A stretch of DNA of 64,000 nucleotides, from assembly GCA_014218235.1 (NCBI GenBank), contig CM024760.1:147203245-147267244 (forward strand), given 5' to 3'. Under the pieces are notes generated by a model. The model was given only the letters and a program-made list of their open reading frames with translations. It was not told the origin of the DNA and made no database searches. The stretch is from Colocasia esculenta (Eukaryota; Streptophyta; Magnoliopsida; Alismatales; Araceae). The position numbers were made by a program, and so were the translations under genes. Positions 1-10,814 of the stretch are shown piece after piece (the first letter of the stretch is position 1; each line of letters starts with the position of its first letter).

Positions 1-992
1 GGCTAGAGGAGCACTATGCGTTAGTAGATTGTCGTGGGAAGAGGATTGTTTTCCGCATTCCTGGTGAGGACGAGTTCTCTCATCCCTTGCCAAGGAATTT
101 GGCGGGAAAAATGGTCATCTCTTCCATGAAGGCGATGCGTATGGTAAACAAGGGTTGTGACGCTTTTCTAGCCAGCGTGGTATTAGTACCAGAGGCTGAT
201 GAGTCACCTACTCTTGCAGAGATTGAGGTAGTGCAGGATTTTCCAGACGTCTTCCCTGATGATTTGACTGGTTTGCCACCGGATAGAGAGATAGAGTTTA
301 CCATAGAGTTGCTTCCGGGCACCTCTCCTATCTCGAAGGCTCCATATCGGATGGCACCTGCGGAGTTAGCCGAGTTAAGGAGGCAGTTGCAAGAGTTGCT
401 AGATAAGGGATTTATTTGCCCTAGTGTTTCCCCTTGGGGCGCACCTGTATTATTCGTCAAGAAGAAAGACGGGTCACTTAGGTTATGCATTGACTACAGA
501 AAGCTGAACCAAGTGACTGTGAAGAACAGGTATCCCTTACCTCGTATTGATGATTTGTTTGACCAGTTGCAAGATGCATCAGTCTTTTCTAAGATTGATT
601 TGCGATCTGGTTATCATCAGTTGAGGATTCGGAGTGAGGATGTGTCCAAGACGGCATTCAGATCCCGTTATGGACATTATGAGTTTTTGGTTCTTCCTTT
701 CGGATTGACCAACGCCCCTGCAGCGTTCATGGATCTCATGAACAGGGTGTTTAGGCCGTATCTAGATAGCTTTGTTGTAGTGTTTATTGATGACGTGTTG
801 GTCTACTCTCCGGATGAGGCCACACACCGTCAGCATTTGAGGGTAGTATTAGAGGTTCTCCGTGAGCACAAGTTGTATGCTAAGTTCAGCAAGTGCAATT
901 TCTGGTTGCGCGAGGTTCATTTCCTCGGGCATGTTATCTCCGGTGCTGGTGTTGCAGTTGATCCAGCAAAGGTCCAGGCAGTTATGGATTAG
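1..992 (+). pseudogene. T1 pol: protease tail and reverse transcriptase
   Basis: The frame is open from base 1 (first full codon at 3), so the gene starts upstream; the ATG at 87 is internal. The first residues are the end of the aspartic protease region. From about 210 the sequence is a Ty3-type reverse transcriptase: a FPDVFP block, a YRMAP block, a CIDYRKLN block, a SKIDLRSGYHQL block and the catalytic FIDD box at 783-794, all intact. The frame ends at TAG 990-992, where relatives have tryptophan, so this is a nonsense change (TGG to TAG) and not a natural end. The following segment continues in the same frame. Confidence 0.88.
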
Positions 993-1280
993 GAGGTTCC
1001 CAAGACCCCTTCGGAGATTCGTAGTTTTCTAGGTTTGGCTGGTTATTATCGGCGATTCATTGAGGGATTTTCATCCATCGCTGCCCCATTGACTCAGCTT
1101 ACCAGAAAGGGAGTGAATTTTGTATGGTCCGAGAAGTGTGAGAGTAGTTTTCAATTATTGAAGACTAAGCTCACGTCAGCTCCAGTGTTAGTCTTGCCGA
1201 GCGGTGTAGAGGGTTTTGCTATCTACACGGATGCGTCTCGGATTGGCTTAGGTTGTGTGCTAATGCAGCAGGAAGGGTAG
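993..1280 (+). pseudogene. T1 pol: RT thumb and start of RNase H
   Basis: This continues the same frame after the TAG at 990-992. It carries the FLGLAGYYRRFI block at the end of the reverse transcriptase, then the first RNase H block with the catalytic aspartate (YTDAS, about 1222-1236). The frame stops at 1278-1280 because of a single-base indel just before it. The reading frame is recognisable again at 1485. It belongs to the same degraded polyprotein as its neighbours. Confidence 0.82.
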
Positions 1281-2069
1281 TGGCTTATGCTTCTCGTCAG
1301 TTGAAGGAGCATGAGAAGAACTATCCGACTCATGATTGGAGCTCGCAGCAGTGGTTCATGCACTAAAGATCTGGAGGCACTATCTTTATGGTGTCAGATT
1401 TGAGGTGTTTACCGACCACAAGAGCTTGAAGTATCTTTTCTCCCAAAAGAATTAAACCTGAGGCAGAGAAGATGGATTGAGTTCTTGAAGGACTATGACT
1501 TCGACCTTCAGTATCATCCTGGAAAGGCGAATGTCGTAGCGGATGCTCTGAGTAGAAAGAGGCCATCTCTCCAGCAGGAGTGGAAGATGTTGGAGGATGC
1601 GGCTTGCGCGTTGACTGAGTTAGAGCCATCGCTATGCCAGGCTTTTGTAGCTCAGTTATCTCTTAGGTCCTCGGTTTTGGATGAGGTGATCGAGCAACAG
1701 AAAGCCGACCCTAGACTCTTAGAGTTAGTGGGCAAGGCAGGCATTGCTCGTGATGAGGACGGTGTGATTAGATTCCATCACCGTGTTTGTGTCCCTGATT
1801 TGGTAGATGTCCGTGAGCATGTGTTAGCAGAGGCTCATAGATCGCGATTCTCTATTCATCCGGGTAACACGAAAATGTACCAGGATTTGAAGAGGTCCTT
1901 TTGGTGGTCTGGCATGAAGAGGGATGTAGCGGATTACGTATCCCGGTGTTTAGTATGCCAGCAAGTAAAGGCCGAGCGACAGCGACCATCTGGCCTTATG
2001 CAAAGGATGGAGATCCCAGTATGGAAGTGGGAAGTTGTCACTATGGACTTTGTTTCGGGTTTGCCTTGA
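1281..2069 (+). pseudogene. T1 pol: RNase H and integrase zinc finger
   Basis: RNase H continues through 1281-1550 in shifting frames. Three one-base deletions can be seen, near 1277, 1335 and 1449, all within the RNase H domain. The open part (1485-2069) begins with the RNase H tail, which has the conserved ADALSRK block. It then holds the integrase HHCC zinc finger: His at the AHRSRFSIH block and Cys at CLVCQQ, all four ligands present. It continues to the first integrase aspartate (MDFVSG, about 2044-2060). TGA at 2067-2069 interrupts it and fits a C-to-T change of CGA. Confidence 0.83.
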
Positions 2070-2669
2070 TCTAGAAGGGGCAACGACTCGATTTGGGTAG
2101 TTGTAGATAGATTCTCGAAGACTGCGCATTTCTTGCCTATGAAGAAGAAGCAGTCAGTAGAGAGCTTGGCTAGATTGTATGTTAGTAGTGTGGTTAGATT
2201 GCATGGTGTGTCGAAGTCGATCATTTCGGATCGAGATCCGAGATTTACTTCGAGGTTGTGGAAGGGTCTTCAGCATGCGTTAGGTTCGGAGCTGAAGCTC
2301 AGTTCGGCGTTTCATCCCCAGACAGATGGACAGTCCGAGAGGACTATCCAGACGCTCGAGGATATGTTGAGAGCGTGTGTACTGGATTGGAAGGATGATT
2401 GGGAGCGTCATTTACCTCTAGTGGAGTTCGCATACAACAACAGCTTTCATGCGAGTATTGGTATGGCTCCATTTGAGGCGTTGTATGGTAGGCCTTGCAG
2501 ATCTCCTTTATGTTGGGAGGAGACCGGTGATAGGCAGCTGATCGGTCCGGAGTTAGTTCAGGAGACTTCGGATAAGGTCCAGCTTATCAGGAAGAGGCTT
2601 GTTCGGCGCAGGATAGGAGAAGAGCTACGCCGACAACAGAAGGAAGGATTTGGAGTTCGAGGTGAGTGA
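2070..2669 (+). pseudogene. T1 pol: integrase catalytic core
   Basis: This is in the same frame as the preceding segment; only the TGA separates them. It contains the rest of the DDE integrase core: a VVDRFSKTAHFLP block, the second aspartate in SDRDPRF (about 2227-2247) and the glutamate in the QSERTIQ block (about 2329-2350), followed by the AYNNSFHASI and EALYGRPC blocks. The DDE residues are present. Near 2615-2650 small indels throw the frame, and the real protein resumes in the frame of the next segment. Integrase would insert the cDNA; this copy cannot make it in one piece. Confidence 0.85.
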
Positions 2670-3081
2670 ACATGTCTTCTTGAAGATATCACCTACTCGT
2701 GGTGTCGTCAGATTTGGCAGGCATAGTAAGTTGAGCCCTAGATTCATTGGCCCGTATGAGATTCTCAGACGATTGGGCAGCGTGGCATATGAGCTAGCTT
2801 TACCCCCAGCTTTAGCTAGTGTTCATCCTGTCTTCCACGTTTCTATGCTCAGGAAGTATGTTCGAGATCCATCTCATGTGATTAGTCATGAGCCAGTGGA
2901 GATTCAACCAGATTTGTCGTATGTGGAGCAACTAGTAGCTATTCTTGACCGGAAGGTTCAACAACTCCGGAACAAGAGTATTGCATCGGTGAAAGTTCTA
3001 TGGCGGAACTTCTCACAAGAGGAGACTACTTGGGAGCTTGAGGATGCGATGAAGAAGAAGTATCCCCGTTTGTTTGAGTAG
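2650..3081 (+). pseudogene. T1 pol: integrase C-terminus and chromodomain
   Basis: The frame opens with a block typical of the chromoviral integrase C-terminus (FLKISPTRGV, KLSPRFIGPYEI, VFHVSMLRKY). It ends with a chromodomain-like stretch: a KVQQLRNK strand, a VKVLW strand and a TTWELED helix start, stopping at 3079-3081. Chromodomains of this family are known to steer integration toward chromatin carrying particular histone marks. The segment is uninterrupted, but it is fused to the rest of pol only after a frameshift near 2620-2650. Confidence 0.87.
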
Positions 3082-3109
3082 TTTTCTTTAAACTTCGGGG
3101 ACGAAGTTT

Positions 3110-3125
3110 CTTTAAGAGGGAGAGG
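3110..3125 (+). other. Polypurine tract of T1
   Basis: CTTTAAGAGGGAGAGG lies directly before the TG that opens the LTR. This is the expected primer site for plus-strand DNA synthesis. A like tract precedes the LTR of element C at 28201. Confidence 0.8.
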
Positions 3126-3370
3126 TGTAAGGCCCTCGAATTTCGTTGCATTATTTTATTTCGTGTAAATAATTCATGTTTGTGTATGCATAGATGTATA
3201 TATCTACGTATGTATTAACTAGCTATACTTATGTGTGCATGTGTATAATTAGTTGTAAATAATGTATGAATGACATGTTGGTAGTGTGTACATAATAATA
3301 CATAGGTATGGCATGTACATAAGTATAAGTTAAGCATGGTTTCTGCATGTTTTAAGTTCTGGCCGAAGGG

Positions 3371-3466
3371 CCAACTTGGCGTCAACATGGATGGACGCCC
3401 ATGCTGATCCAGCGTCCACATCGATGGACGCCAATACTTAAGCCAACGTCCATGGATGTGTACGTT
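3371..3466. repeat. Class I hairpin-motif cluster in T1 LTR
   Basis: Contains GTCCACATCGATGGAC (about 3414-3429) and near copies such as CATGGATGGACGCC and AACGTCCATGGATG. Each is a short imperfect palindrome around GTCCA/TGGAC. The same words recur in other elements of the window. Confidence 0.7.
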
Positions 3467-4036
3467 AAGATTTCTGACCTGCATGCGTTGCAGACCCCGA
3501 AATCCTGGAAGAAGGAAGCTCAGCCATTGGGGAGCTGTCCCCAACGGCTCTGAGCCTTTCCCATCACCCCTGCGTGAAAGGAGAGTCCCCTCTCCTATAT
3601 ACCAAGCCCTTTGCAACCCCAAAGCCCCTTGGCTCTTTGCAAGAAGAGGAGAGAAAGAAGAAAAACCCTAGTTCTGGACTGTGAGAAAAACCTACCTTTG
3701 CAAGCTTAAATCCGACCATCTGAAGCTGGTTCCGGCCATCTACCACGACAAGGAGGTAGCTGGGACAAAGGGGAAGGCTTCCCCAACATCTTCTTGGGGT
3801 CTACTGCATCAAGGAACCCGGAGGAAGGCATCTTTGGGAGCTTCTTGGGACTGCCCAAGGAAAGCTTCACTGGCTCATTTGATCCCTTTGGAGAGTTTCC
3901 GAAAGGCAAGTAACCTGCACACATCGTCCATGTAGATGTCTAGTAGGGTTTTTTTATTTTTACAAATTTTCCTCGTGTCCTGGATCCTCACATTCCCCTG
4001 TTAATTGGAGCTCGGTCTGTGTTCTTGCACAGACAG

Positions 4037-4135
4037 GAACTTGGCGTCAATGCCTTGATGCCAAGATCTCCAGTATGCGTCCAACAGTCTTGCCGTCCAA
4101 CTCCTTGAACGGCCAGACACTGCCGCCAAGTTCTT
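4037..4135. repeat. Second class I cluster in T1 LTR
   Basis: A run of AACTTGGCGTCAA, CTTGCCGTCCAA, AACGGCCAGACACTGCCGCC and GCCGCCAAGTTC, in both orientations. It is the same degenerate motif family as at 3371. Confidence 0.65.
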
Positions 4136-6392
4136 CAGTGCAGAACAGTGAACTGTTCTGCCTTAAGTAATTATTTTTCTGAACTTTGACGCATGAGGAT
4201 ATAGTGTAATTTTTATATGTTATGTAAAATAGCTAATGTGATGTGTGTGGAAATTTCTGTGTTTTTCTGTGGATAGCATAAATTATTAGATTTATTGAAA
4301 TACATGTTGGGGGAAAATAGATTATGCATGTTCACCTACTGTCTACATGATTCTTGAGGAATTAAATGCCCTAAATTTTTCTATACCATGTGTATATGCG
4401 TCAGTTCATACCCTTCAAATTTGAGAGTTTGTTCATGTTCATATGATTTACTGTAATTTCTGAAACAAAAATAGAAAGCATGAATAGGTTATTCAAAAAT
4501 CCACAGTAAATTGTATGTTGTGAAATAAATTCAGGGAAAATTTCTATAACAATATGTATGATAGATTCAGATCTGTGAAATGTCAAATCTGATATTCATG
4601 TTATGTTCCATGACAAGTTGAATTATGAATGGCATGCAACTGAAAGTTTTAATTTCTGTAAATGCAGTATGACTCATAAAAATCTGGAAATTTGCATGTG
4701 TGGTCATAAACCTGTAATCAGTATGTGGTTAAATTTTCAGGATGTTTGGACAACTGTAGAACGCAATATGAAACTTCCATGCGAAAATATGTGAATAATG
4801 CATGCTATTGTGAAAATGATTTGAAATGCGCGTGCAACCTGATTTAAGCAACTTACTGAATGTGTAATCTCTGTCATCTGTAGTATCATGCTAGGAAAAT
4901 AGAGCCATGTGTGTGAATGAGAGAATGTAAAGATGTGTGTGCGCCATGTGTAAAATGTGTGTAAAAATCGATATGTGTAATGTGTAAGACTGTGCCAAGT
5001 GTGATACTGCTTCCATAGAGGGCCGTGGAACCGTACCATGGAAAAGTCCCCATGGGAAGGTTCAATGTGTTAAGATCCTAAGGGCATTAGGATGAAATCC
5101 TGGAGGTGGACAAGTACCACTGGTTAGAGTGGAGACTTGTTCTCCCGGTCTGCGCAGTCCAAGAGTCGTCACTATATTGCCTAGGTGACGTCTATGTGTA
5201 TGTGATGTGCATGTGTCCTTCTTATGGTGGTTTGGACTATGTGTCACGGCACTAAAGTGTAAAGTGTAAAATGTGAAATGTGAATGTGATCATGTGTAAA
5301 TTGTGTAGTGTGAACATGTGTAAATGTGCAATGTGTAAAGAAGTGAACTATGTGAATGAGAAAATTGTGCAAACATGTGAAACTAATGTATTAGATGATG
5401 AAAAGGTGATCCATGATATGTTAATGTTAAACTTGTGTCATAACAGCAACCTAATTGTAGTTATGAAAATGCTTTACATGTGTACAAATGCGTAGAATCC
5501 ATGCTAGTAGCATTTCTTACTTATGTGTAAATGTTTCCATATTTAAGCGCCACCATGATATAGTTAATTTAGATTGTAGCTCTCATGTGATTGTTGTGAA
5601 CTTCTAATTCATGCCAAACACAAGCTAAAAGTGTATAAAACGAAATGTGCATGTGCAAGAATGTGTAGAAATCATGATAGGAATGTCTCATTCCATGTAT
5701 GTAAGCACACCATGTTTGGTTGCTCTCATGTTTTGCTAAATTGGAGGTGAAACCATTATGTGATGGAATAAGTAGAAAGCATGTGATAGGACATTTTATT
5801 TTGGAAAATCTAAAATCATGAACCATGTGTTTACCTTGGAAAAATTACCATGATAGGTTGTCTTTTATAATGTCCAAGCATGCTATATGTTTTGCTTTGT
5901 GAAATAGAATGTAAAACCTACTATGATATATGCATGTATGATATGTGTGGTGTTATTTGCTGAGTCTTTTAGACTCATTACTTGCTTCGGCGTACAGGTT
6001 TAGTACGTGATACACCTTTGGAGGAGACCGTGGAGAGCGACTCCGAGCTCGGGGAGTAGCTTGGCGGAGTTGTAGAGTGATTTTGCTTCCATTGTATGTA
6101 ACAAGGCATTGTAATAGAAACATTATGAAATTTGTGGACAAACTATGTATTTGAGTTTAGTATTTCATTATGTGGACCTTAGTTCTTTTAAAATTGTTAG
6201 TTGAATCATGTATGTTAAATGTGGATGATGAATGAAATGAAGACAATGGTTCTTTTACTTCCGCTACTCTGTGTCTATATTTATGTGTATCTCAATCGTA
6301 TGTTATTGTTTGGGTAAATGCCCCACTGTGATAATGTTCACTATACCGACGTGGGTTGGTATAACCGTACCGGTATAATGAGGGTCGTCACA

Positions 6393-6780
6393 ATCTTAAA
6401 CACCCAAAGGGGTTAAAAACCCCACCCACGTGAGTTCCCCCCAATATAGTGCATGTTCACTTGTTTTTTCTTGGATAGATCTTTCATGCACGAATTTCTA
6501 ATGGGTTTTCTTGATGTTTCCATGACTTTGGCAGGTACCTGAAGACAAGGAAAGCGTGAGGCTCTTGCCCCTTGGCCGGCTGAGGAGCAAGAAGAAAGAA
6601 CCTACCACTTCCATCCACTGAAGAAGCAAGCGACCATCAGGCTGTCGCGACCCAGAAGGCGTCGTTCCGCCCGTCGCGTTCAGGTACAAGCGTAGCGACG
6701 ACCATCTTGTCGCATTAGCAGGTACGCTTTCTCTCTTCCCTTTCCTTTCCAACGTAGTCAGCTGTGTCTTCATCCATACA
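6393..6780 (+). repeat. 3' end of a Tat-like LTR (element H)
   Basis: The sequence right after T1 shares a patchy run of blocks with the end of the Tat B LTR at about 44310-44698: CACCCAAAGGGGTT, then CTTGATGTTTCC and TTTGGCAGGTACCTGAAG. It also holds class II GTCGCG words (6645-6715). T1 therefore appears to sit inside an older Tat LTR. I place the LTR end at the CA of CATCCATACA (6780), because a Tat-type primer-site sequence follows within about 15 bases. The left part of this LTR is outside the window. Confidence 0.6.
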
Positions 6781-6783
6781 TCC

Positions 6784-6812
6784 TTGGCGACTACTTGGTG
6801 GCGATCACGGTA
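6784..6812 (+). other. Tat-type primer binding site region of H
   Basis: Two TGGCGA words lie 12 bases apart (TTGGCGACTACTTGG then TGGCGATCACGG). The second matches the primer sites behind Tat A (42846) and Tat B (44716). Which tRNA primes cannot be settled from this; Tat/Ogre elements commonly use tRNA-Arg-type sites beginning TGGCGA. Confidence 0.5.
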
Positions 6813-8174
6813 CGTTTTCCTAGACTTCATACATACACTTTTTTTGGGGACCACAATCCCGTGATTTCAGCGTCCACACCAGCGGACGTCTTTTGTAGGA
6901 TCGATGCGCGCCAGCAGTCACCGACGCATATCTAACCTACAATTAGACACATGGGCTATTTCTGAACCGCATCCTGCAGCCTCGCCGCGATTTAAAGTCA
7001 AGATTTCTGACCGCGCCCTGTCAGCTCCATTTAATGGATGCCATGTCAGCAATCATGATGTTCTTTGAAAGCGCGTCCAGGTGGCTAAACGCATTTTATA
7101 AACATCAAATCAAGGATCGGACTTTGTCAAAGATTCAATTTGCCTAAGAAAATGCGGCTAGCCATTCGGACACAATTCAGAACCTAGCTTACAGCTACGT
7201 CCATGATGAAAATGTCAAATCCCCGCAAATCCAGCGGGTTATGTACAATGTGGCTTGTCAGGCGAATGCCCTTTAGGCCTAATAAACGTCTGCTGCATGG
7301 GACGCGATTCCGGCTATAAATATAGACCCGGGGGGGGGACCTCATTTGGTATCCATTCCCAACCACAGCGAAGCCCTGTCAAATTTGTCCCTCAACCTCC
7401 GAACCTCAACTCTCCATCTTCTTGAGGTGTGGATTCCGACGGGTCGAAAGCTAGAGCGCCGGCGCCGGAGCGGGAACGTGCGTCGCCCTCCCGTTGCCAT
7501 TTTCACGTGACAGAGCCTTCCAAGCGTGGGGGTCGACACGAGGAGCTCTGCCGATGTTCATTGCGCCGCCGCCATTCCACATCACATGCTGGGCTACGCC
7601 ATCATTTCTTCCTTAACCCCTTCGTCTTTCATTTTTCATTAGGCATGCATGGCACACTTCTACACACATATTCATAACATCCCTCCCATCCACTGTTAGA
7701 GGTTTAACACCATCTCCACGAGGTGTGTTACCCTCCTTTTACATATTTTCTTATGCGCCGTTACTTTTACGCTTACTACACCCTCCAGGCTAATCCCCCC
7801 CCCTTCACGCGCTTTCTTGTTGTTTGCATTTTGCAAGGTAACCGGAATCGGATCTTCTCCATCGGCCGGCCGATTGGAGGAGGAAAGAGGACCCGGCACG
7901 GAACTCCCGCTCTTCTTCGGGTAAAGAGGTAAGTACACCGCATTCCCTTATTTTACCCGTTTCATTCGGTGCCCTCGTGCACCTGGCGATTGCACACATC
8001 TATCGTGCACATACGCACATTTTCTTTTCACTTTCTCCTCCTTCTTGTTCCCTCTGTAATCCCTCGCCATCAAAACCGCCAAGAAATCACCCTTTCCGTC
8101 ACGAGTTGCGGGAGCTTCTCCCTTTCCCGTCCCCGACCTCGGGCATTGAAAGGAGGAGAAAAACCACGTCTACA
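6813..8174. other. Noncoding LTR/leader mosaic
   Basis: After the primer site comes a leader like that of Tat B (TTTTGGGGACCACAATCCC). Beyond about 6960 I see no clear homology. A TATA-like word (GCTATAAATATAG, 7312-7324) and the pattern GCAAGGTAACCGG...GGAGGAGG near 7835-7880 resemble the promoter and end of a Tat LTR. A 986-bp solo LTR (7189-8174, flanked by CTAGC on both sides) is possible, but its left end reads TT and not TG, so I do not call it. The GC-rich ORFs here have no recognisable product. Confidence 0.4.
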
Positions 8175-8807
8175 CTAGCATGCCATCTACGATTCTTAAA
8201 GCTGTAATTACATCACACGTCACACACACAACGATTCCACGAAGGAAAAAGGGTAGAATCTCCCTACTTTAATGAAGAACTCAAAAATGGGCGATAACCC
8301 GGCGTTTCTCCCGCTCCACACGCGATCCTCACAGCGAGAACACGACCAACCAAGGCCCACGAGCTTGAATCGCCCATAATCCCACGAGCAAAACCTCCCC
8401 TGGCCGAGCAGAGCTTGTGAAAGCTCTGTTCTTCCAGGGTTTCTTAAAAATGCAGCTCGGTTGGGAACGCGACGTATCGCTATGTTGCGACCAGGTCGCG
8501 ACGCGGCTGCCCGTCGTGATCCTCCTGTCGACGTCAGCACACCTATCCCGCGCATGACACGCGGCACGCATGCAGACGATGAGCCAACACAACGGCAACC
8601 AGAATGCGACGTCCCCGGGTGTCGCGATGAGAACGCGACGCGCTCCTCTGTCGCGTTCAAAGACAGAGAACAAACCTACGTTTTTTGGGCCAACCAGCCG
8701 GCCCACAACGCCCCGGAAACCTGTGTAAGCACCTGCTACACACAACATGGGCCACACACTGGCCACCACAACTGATATAAGACGATCCGAATAGTCGATA
8801 TGCTACA
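8175..8807 (-). repeat. Start of 3' LTR of element G
   Basis: Read on the minus strand, the LTR opens TGTAGCATATCGAC at 8807, just past a duplicated TTCTTTTAGGTGATAG tract that follows the pol stop. A strong class II motif cluster (8455-8665: GTCGCGACGC, TGTCGCGATG, GAACGCGACG) lies 150-350 bp into it. That is where other LTRs here also carry their motif clusters. The far end of the LTR is not found; 8175 is only a working limit. Confidence 0.55.
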
Positions 8808-8915
8808 TTACTATCACCTAAAAGAAATTTCATCCTCGAAATTTAAAGCGGAACCCGATATCAAAAATTTTCTTTAAAAATTAACAAGGTACTATCACCT
8901 AAAAGAATTAAAAGC

Positions 8916-9266
8916 TTACTCAAACAAATATGGATACATCTTCATCATCTCCTCTGCTAGTTCCCAAGTATCCTCACCGCCTTGCCTGTTTTCCCATCTG
9001 ACTTTCACTAAATCAATGTTCTTATTCCTGAGTTTTTGGGTTCTGCGGCCTGTGATTTGTACTGGATATTCTGGCATAGTTATATCTGGCTTTAATTCAC
9101 TTCTCTGATAACTAATCACTTGTGATGGATCTTCAATGTACTTTCTGAGCATAGAAACATGGAATACATTATGGACATCTGCGAAGTCTGCTGGCAGATC
9201 TAACCTGTAAGACGTCTCGCCTAATCTTTCTATCATCTGGAACGGACCTACATATCTGGGGATCAA
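8916..9266 (-). pseudogene. G pol: integrase C-terminus and chromodomain
   Basis: The frame starts at a block like IPRYVGPFQMIERLG, passes VFHVSMLRKYIEDPS and ends with a chromodomain-like stretch (RRTQKLRNK, LVKVRWEN, DTWELAEEM). The TGA before its first codon belongs to a position where relatives carry arginine, so this is the tail of the same polyprotein and not a separate gene. The stop at 8916-8918 is the natural end of pol. Confidence 0.85.
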
Positions 9267-10280
9267 CTTGCTTCATTTACTGAATCTAAATACACCTTTA
9301 GTAGGAGAAACTTCCAAAAATACATAATCCCCCACTTCAAACTGCAATGGTCTGCGTCTGTTGTCAGCATAACTCTTTTGTCGACTCTGTGCTATTTGCA
9401 ACTTTTCTTTAATAAACTTAACTGTTTCTGCACATTGTCTGTTTAACTCTGGACCCAGAACCTGCCTCTCTCCTATCTCATGCCAATTTAATGGTGTCCT
9501 GCATGGTCTGCCATATAATGCCTCATAAGGTGCCATTCCAATACTTGCTTGATAACTGTTATTATATGCAAATTCAACCATACTCAAATGACGTTCCCAT
9601 ATTCCTCCCCAAACCAAGCAACATGCCCTCAACATATCTTCTATTGTCTGGATGGTCCTTTCTGTCTATCCATCTGTCTGCGGATGATATGCAGAGCTAT
9701 ATCTTAACTCAGTGCCAATTACCTTCTGCAAACTTCTCCAAAAGCCTGAGGTGAATCTTAGATCTCGATCTGAAACAATAGTAACTGGAATTCCATGCAA
9801 TGGTATTATTCTTTACACATATAATTTGGCTAGCCTGTCCACTGACCATGACATATTAACCGGTAACAGTCTGCAAACTTTAGTCAGTCTATCAACAAAA
9901 ACCCAAATGCCATTGTGACCTGCTGAACTGGGCAAACCCACTATAAAATCCATAGTTATATCATCCCATTTCCATTGTGGTATGGGCAAAGGTTGCAACA
10001 AACCTCTTGGTCACTGATGTTCTGCTTTTACTTGCTGACAAACGGCACATCTTGCTATAAATTCTGCAATTTCTCTTTTCATGTTTGGCCACCAGAAAAG
10101 ACCCTTCATTCCCTGATACATCTTAGTACTGCCTGGATGAATAGTATATCTTGACCTATGGGCTTCCTCTAGTACTTTCTGTCTGATTCCTGCATCAGCT
10201 GGAACATACACTCGGCCTTTTAATCTGACTACATTATCATGGCCCAAAGTTACCTCCTCCATTCTTAGAATATCTGCCAA
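9267..10280 (-). pseudogene. G pol: integrase
   Basis: This covers three open stretches (10280-10011, 10001-9813, 9635-9273). The first has the HHCC finger: the AHRSRYTIH block and CAVCQQ. The second has the first catalytic aspartate (TMDFIVGLP) and the VDRLTK block. The region around 9640-9810 contains the second aspartate and glutamate region, interrupted by stops, one of them a TAG at the QTDG-T-E-R-T position near 9675. The third has the AYNNSYQASIGM and EALYGRPC blocks. Most stops are single-codon changes; several fit C-to-T transitions. Confidence 0.82.
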
Positions 10281-10361
10281 GTTCTCATCTGCTTTCTGGG
10301 CTTCAACTATCTACCTGTAAAGAGAAGGTTCAACTGCACTATTCGTCAACACTGCTCTTTG

Positions 10362-10790
10362 CTAACTATTTGGCACATATAAAGAATTATCTGCTATCTC
10401 TTCATATAATTTCCATTCTCTGATCATAAGTTGATTCATAACAGCTTTTCTGCTCAGTGCATCTGCCACAACATTTGCTTTACCCGGATGGTATCCCAAA
10501 CTGAAGTCATAATCTTTCAAATACTCCATCCATCTGCGTTGCCTTAGATTCAAATCTTTCTGTGAAAATATATATTTCAAACTTTTATGATCTGTAAATA
10601 TTTCAAATTTTTCTCCATATAAATAATGCCGCCAGATCTTCAAAGCAAATACTACCGCTGCTAATTCTAAATCATGAGTCGGATAATTTTCTTCATGTTT
10701 CTTTAACTGCTTGGAAGCATAAGCAACCACTTTTCCATGCTGCATTAAAACTGCCCCCAATCCTCTTCTGGACGCATCTGTATATATCAC
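10362..10790 (-). pseudogene. G pol: RNase H
   Basis: Opens with YTDASRRGLGAVL (first catalytic aspartate), then YPTHDLELAAVVFALKIWRH (glutamate block), EIFTDHKSLKY (aspartate) and ADALSRK (last aspartate). All four RNase H carboxylates are present over 142 residues. The domain removes the RNA strand during reverse transcription. It is bounded by stop codons on both sides but is part of the same polyprotein. Confidence 0.86.
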
Positions 10791-10814
10791 AAAACCACCA
10801 CTTCCTGAATAAAT

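Larger units (their letters stand above)
1..6392 (+). mobile_element. Ty3/gypsy chromovirus T1 (Tekay/Del type), 3' part
   Basis: The window opens inside the pol gene of a Ty3/gypsy retrotransposon. Domains run protease tail, reverse transcriptase, RNase H, integrase, chromodomain, then a purine tract and a 3.27 kb 3' LTR. That order, the C-terminal chromodomain and the very long LTR fit the Tekay/Del clade of chromoviruses. The 5' LTR, gag and most of protease lie outside the window. pol is broken by two in-frame stops and several single-base frameshifts, so the copy is not autonomous. The five bases after the LTR are ATCTT; the matching left-hand target duplication is not visible. The clade call rests on domain order and sequence likeness, not on a tree. 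Confidence 0.9.
3126..6392 (+). repeat. 3' LTR of T1 (3267 bp)
   Basis: It begins TGTAAGGCCC straight after the polypurine tract and ends GGGTCGTCACA, giving the TG..CA ends. It is noncoding. It holds two class I hairpin-motif clusters (3371-3466 and 4037-4135) and an AT-rich stretch full of ATGTGTAAA-like words (about 4770-5350). It ends in a conserved part shared in general form with the solo LTR at 23314-26856. The ORFs inside it have no family likeness and I treat them as chance. Confidence 0.85.

Noticed and set aside
4970..5250. Possible tRNA or other structured RNA in the T1 LTR
   Set aside because: No cloverleaf or conserved box sequences could be drawn.
7189..8174. A 986-bp solo LTR flanked by CTAGC
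   Set aside because: The left end is TT and not TG, and no second copy is available to confirm the borders.
8220..8775. GC-rich ORFs of 100-146 codons on both strands
   Set aside because: They overlap each other and a class II motif cluster in an LTR; high GC makes long chance ORFs likely.
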